Shown here: piece by piece, positions 62,701 to 64,000 of the stretch
How positions within the stretch are numbered: position 1 is the first letter of the stretch
Layout of the letters: the number at the start of each line of letters is the position of its first letter
NCBI GenBank assembly: GCA_965223435.1
Contig: CBDCWQ010000023.1
Location: 248,001-312,000 of the forward strand
Length of the DNA: 64,000 nt
Reading direction: 5' to 3'
Origin: CBDCWQ01 sp965223435
GTDB lineage: Bacteria; Myxococcota; Kuafuiibacteriia; Kuafuiibacteriales; Kuafuiibacteriaceae
Translations under genes and position numbers: made by a program
The notes under the pieces: model-generated
Seen by the model: the letters and a program-made list of their open reading frames with translations, nothing else
The model's database searches: none
Told to the model about the DNA's origin: nothing

Positions 62701-63397
62701 ACCAAACGTGGTTGCGGGCCCCGTTAAAGGTGAGTGCCTCCGAGCCGTCTCCGATCATCCCGTAACGCGTTTCTCCGCTCCCCAGGGGGTTACCGTCATG
62801 GGCATCGACGGTGCGAGCATCTTCTTTGCCATCTACGTACAATATCTTGTCTGTGCCATCGTAGATGGCACAGACAAAGTGCCACGTGCCGTCATTGACA
62901 AGAGAAGAGCCCACCTGGTCATGGATCTGACCGCCCTGGCTGGTTGAAAACCCAAGCTTGCCATCACCGCGCGTGTACAAACTAAAATATTCTGAGCGAT
63001 CAAAGTCCAAGATCGACCAATTGCTGCTCCAGCTCGTGCTTCGATGCCTCGTTTGAACCCAGGAACAAACGGATAAGCGTGGGAGTGCGCCTGCAGTGTC
63101 ATAGACCAGATTCTTGATGGCAATGTAGTCGTCGACACCGTCAAAGGCGTAGGCGTGCCCCAGTACTCCATGAGTTTGGGTAGGCCCGAAAACGGTTCCG
63201 TGATTGCCGTGACTACTCACATCTGTTGCATTGCCCTCGAAGCTGTACCGGGCAACAAGGTTGTGCGTGGAAACGGAAGCATGTGTTGCATCTTGAGCAG
63301 TCTCGCCGGCGCGTCCTCCACCGCAGCCGAAGACGAATCCCATTGCTAAAATCGACCTTGTTGGTGAACCCACCATTCTGTAGAGTTTGGTCTTCAT
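59720..63397 (-). CDS. LamG-LamG lipoprotein with C-terminal class 3 lipase domain
   Basis: A 1225-residue exported protein from ATG 63397, chosen because GAGGAAAAG precedes it and it begins a lipoprotein signal ending VFGC. Two near-identical LamG/concanavalin-like domains occupy about 45-260 and 270-480 (NHGTVFGPTQ, YAFDGVDDYIAI, LSVCSWVQT, LSIYHSALSAQEV). Two CARDB/Ig-like domains follow (about 490-710), then a ZU5-like region (FDIPAGALPSNV). The last 270 residues form a class 3 lipase domain: VSFRGTAG oxyanion segment, VAGHSLGGADAM nucleophile Ser, and His candidates near the C-terminus (GSAHYVRLLED). It should hydrolyse extracellular lipid esters, with LamG domains binding a glycan or surface. 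Signal and order fit a secreted hydrolase. Confidence 0.8.
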   Translation of the reverse strand: MKTKLYRMVGSPTRSILAMGFVFGCGGGRAGETAQDATHASVSTHNLVARYSFEGNATDVSSHGNHGTVFGPTQTHGVLGHAYAFDGVDDYIAIKNLVYDTAGALPRLSVCSWVQTRHRSTSWSSNWSILDFDRSEYFSLYTRGDGKLGFSTSQGGQIHDQVGSSLVNDGTWHFVCAIYDGTDKILYVDGKEDARTVDAHDGNPLGSGETRYGMIGDGSEALTFNGARNHVWFEGKIDELSIYHSALSAQEVNDLLVGRKENKARSTQGLVAQYRFEGSAADSTDHGNHGTVFGPTQIPGPRGHGYAFDGVDDYIAIENLVYDTVGALPSLSVCSWVQTSHRSTSWNSNWSILDFDRSEYFSLYARGDGKLGFSTSQGGQIHDQVGSALVNDGTWHFVCAIYDGSDKILYVDGKEDARAVNVHDGNPLGSGKTRYGMIGDGSEALTFNGARNQVWFEGKLDELSIYHRALSAQEVIELPHDDWSVDLKVIPLEDGATYLVTACNVGTLNGGRPVNVGLWFDRHLAFSCLERAPPEPADKSWLVNLPPPGQCLQIRTSRKFSERGRHTASARIDCDNDTNASNNTAAQGYIVATPDWRIDALKVTVRADRFRYEITACNEGYASRSEVSLWFDADSVTCGRTAGRDVFWDTKLTQPNTCKTFVHYEPIREKQKRRALAAVKCESNEDNTRDNAEFQYYSFVPRPPPSQAVELEANGIKFDIPAGALPSNVRADEITVDVVASGSEQGSLFTLTLGPSGTAFATPIAITVPLGRIGRIPSRNTRYALRHASAWGVDKFEATATAEGLSFQVSHFSTVTVSEALPEGCPGPGHGTISVGSGTVDLSTFDCVVQTPFMAPGEVGTVRLVSPTERSGTATRNLRTEPIPGALYPFASSTCGDGSIAHTKTLDPWEDDIMWRGTQAGIAWVFVEVADFPGGQHWQKWAIQVRYGDSIPNFQCDCVGKVRYDVNAQGFDLPLTTFLARMAKLAYEDEGPLNVEAKNECLTDVRFFEDFATNTQAFAAYDAETDSTIVSFRGTAGLKDILQDAKLILDPAANFGEGRVHRGFSQQTNALIPDIINYLGTFNVGSNILVAGHSLGGADAMLFTAHANRHHFPVAQLHTIGQPRTGNAAFVNSFESSSAQTNYVRVVNNHDIIPAVPPASLSYRHGGYDVYIDNIGNIREGDSGFRAWLHRALDRVPIIDLDELLTDHGSAHYVRLLEDALDREK
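61979..62600 (-). repeat. LamG-encoding direct repeat, copy A
   Basis: About 620 bases, closely matching 62647-63271 in the same gene (for example GTAGATGGACAATTCGTCTA in both). It encodes the second LamG domain. The high DNA identity points to a recent internal duplication. Confidence 0.85.
62647..63271 (-). repeat. LamG-encoding direct repeat, copy B
   Basis: Partner of 61979-62600, encoding the first LamG domain; a spacer of about 46 bases separates the two. Recombination between them would delete one domain in frame. Confidence 0.85.
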
Positions 63398-63567
63398 TGT
63401 CTTTTCCTCGGGGGGTTTTCGGCGGCCGTTGCCACCTGGACAAGCGCGAGTTCGCACTGTAGCGATAACCCGTAGAAAAAATGAACGGTGCTCAGTACTG
63501 AACACATTTGATATCCTATTCATGGTTGTTCCTTCTTTAAAATGGGTGCGTCACTGGACGCATTTCA

Positions 63568-63756
63568 ATGGGTGATAGTGCTCCGGCTAGAGCGCACGCC
63601 CGTCACGAGCCCGATGACACTTGGGTTCTCGGTTTCGTATGTGCCTACTTCGCCAGCGGCGGTTTTACCGAAGTTAGAGTTGTTGAATCCTGGGCATGCT
63701 CAAAGGACCTCAGCAAGACTGTGCCCAGTTTGAAGGCCTTCAGAATGACGGGATAA
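63568..63756 (+). CDS. 62-residue hypothetical protein
   Basis: ATG 63568 to TAA 63754-63756. The central block TWVLGFVCAYFASGGFTEVR, then VVESW, followed by CSKDLSKTVPSLKAFRM, has protein-like character (alternating hydrophobic strand, then a charged helix), but I recognise no family. No clear Shine-Dalgarno precedes it. It is divergent to the LamG-lipase gene, whose start lies 170 bases away. It may be a genuine small gene or the end of a decayed one. Confidence 0.4.
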   Translation: MGDSAPARAHARHEPDDTWVLGFVCAYFASGGFTEVRVVESWACSKDLSKTVPSLKAFRMTG

Positions 63757-64000
63757 ATTCGATTGCTTGCGGGAGGGCGATCGGTGGAGTGACCACCCAA
63801 GAGAACGCACTGGAACGTCTTTCGATCTTAACCCTCAGTACAATGCGATGAGCACGTAGTCCGAGTCCACCCTGACGATGCGCGTGCGCTTCGTCTCATG
63901 GCGCCAGATCACGGCGACATGTACCAGCGTACGTCACTTTCCATGCCCTTTGTGTCGGGCCGAGATGTTGTCTTCGAATTGCTTACGAAGATCAAGGGCT
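63757..64000. other. Window-end region, possible minus-strand gene remnant
   Basis: On the minus strand a frame entering from beyond 64000 reads LRKQFEDNISARHKGHGK, a stop, then VIWRHETKRTRIVRVDSDY to a second stop at 63835-63837. It could be the 3' part of a gene with a nonsense mutation or two unrelated tails; it cannot be resolved without sequence beyond the window. Confidence 0.3.

Overview
The window looks like a chromosomal accessory region of a myxobacterium-type organism (Myxococcota). The basis is the mix of gene families: many large secreted lipoproteins, delta-60 and RCC1 repeats, SpvB/RHS giant proteins, LamG and Cys-rich modules, a mixed NRPS/PKS locus, Ku/LigD end joining, and a histone H1-like lysine-rich tail. 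The assignment is by family content only. I recognised no rRNA, tRNA or CRISPR array.

Layout. 81-2798 is a delta-60 repeat lipoprotein. 3057-4247 is a decayed Hint/polymorphic-toxin end, followed by an RHH antitoxin (4789-5274) whose toxin survives only as a stub. 6036-8507 encodes a lipoprotein with 19 WGNG repeats and an RCC1-like region; 113-bp direct repeats derived from the 3' end of a neighbouring SDR gene lie on both sides of it. 8716-25360 is the biosynthetic locus: an SDR, a formyltransferase-adenylation-monooxygenase-carrier protein, two alpha/beta hydrolases, a C-A-PCP NRPS, and a KS-AT-KR-DH-ACP PKS. 25438-35789 holds two lipoproteins, LigD and Ku (divergent), a MerR-TPR regulator with an O-methyltransferase, an SRPBCC-H1-like fusion, a membrane/secreted pair and a small P-loop kinase. 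35832-43258 is a giant SpvB/FG-GAP/RHS lipoprotein with a 59-residue membrane protein just downstream. 43648-54978 holds large lipoproteins: a PKD-like protein, a zinc metalloprotease, a lectin/disintegrin-like/polysaccharide-deacetylase protein, and an operon pairing an unknown lipoprotein with a glucan-water-dikinase-like lipoprotein. 55582-59572 is a mobile-element scar: a broken lipoprotein gene, an IS66-family element, and a truncated IS21-type end. 59720-63397 is a LamG-LamG-lipase lipoprotein.

How the genes may work together. In the biosynthetic locus both adenylation domains read as glycine-specific when aligned by eye to GrsA (DILQLGMIWK and DILQLGMVWK). A plausible order is: formylated glycine, oxidised by the embedded luciferase-like monooxygenase, loaded on the starter module; one malonyl-type extension with ketoreduction and dehydration; then a second glycine. 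There is no thioesterase domain, so one of the two hydrolases may release the product. Joining a formyl group, an FMN monooxygenase and glycine in one protein raises the possibility of an N-formyl-N-hydroxyglycine (hadacidin-like) unit. That is inference and is the most interesting lead in the window. The second lead is the secreted dikinase-like lipoprotein at 52795-54978.
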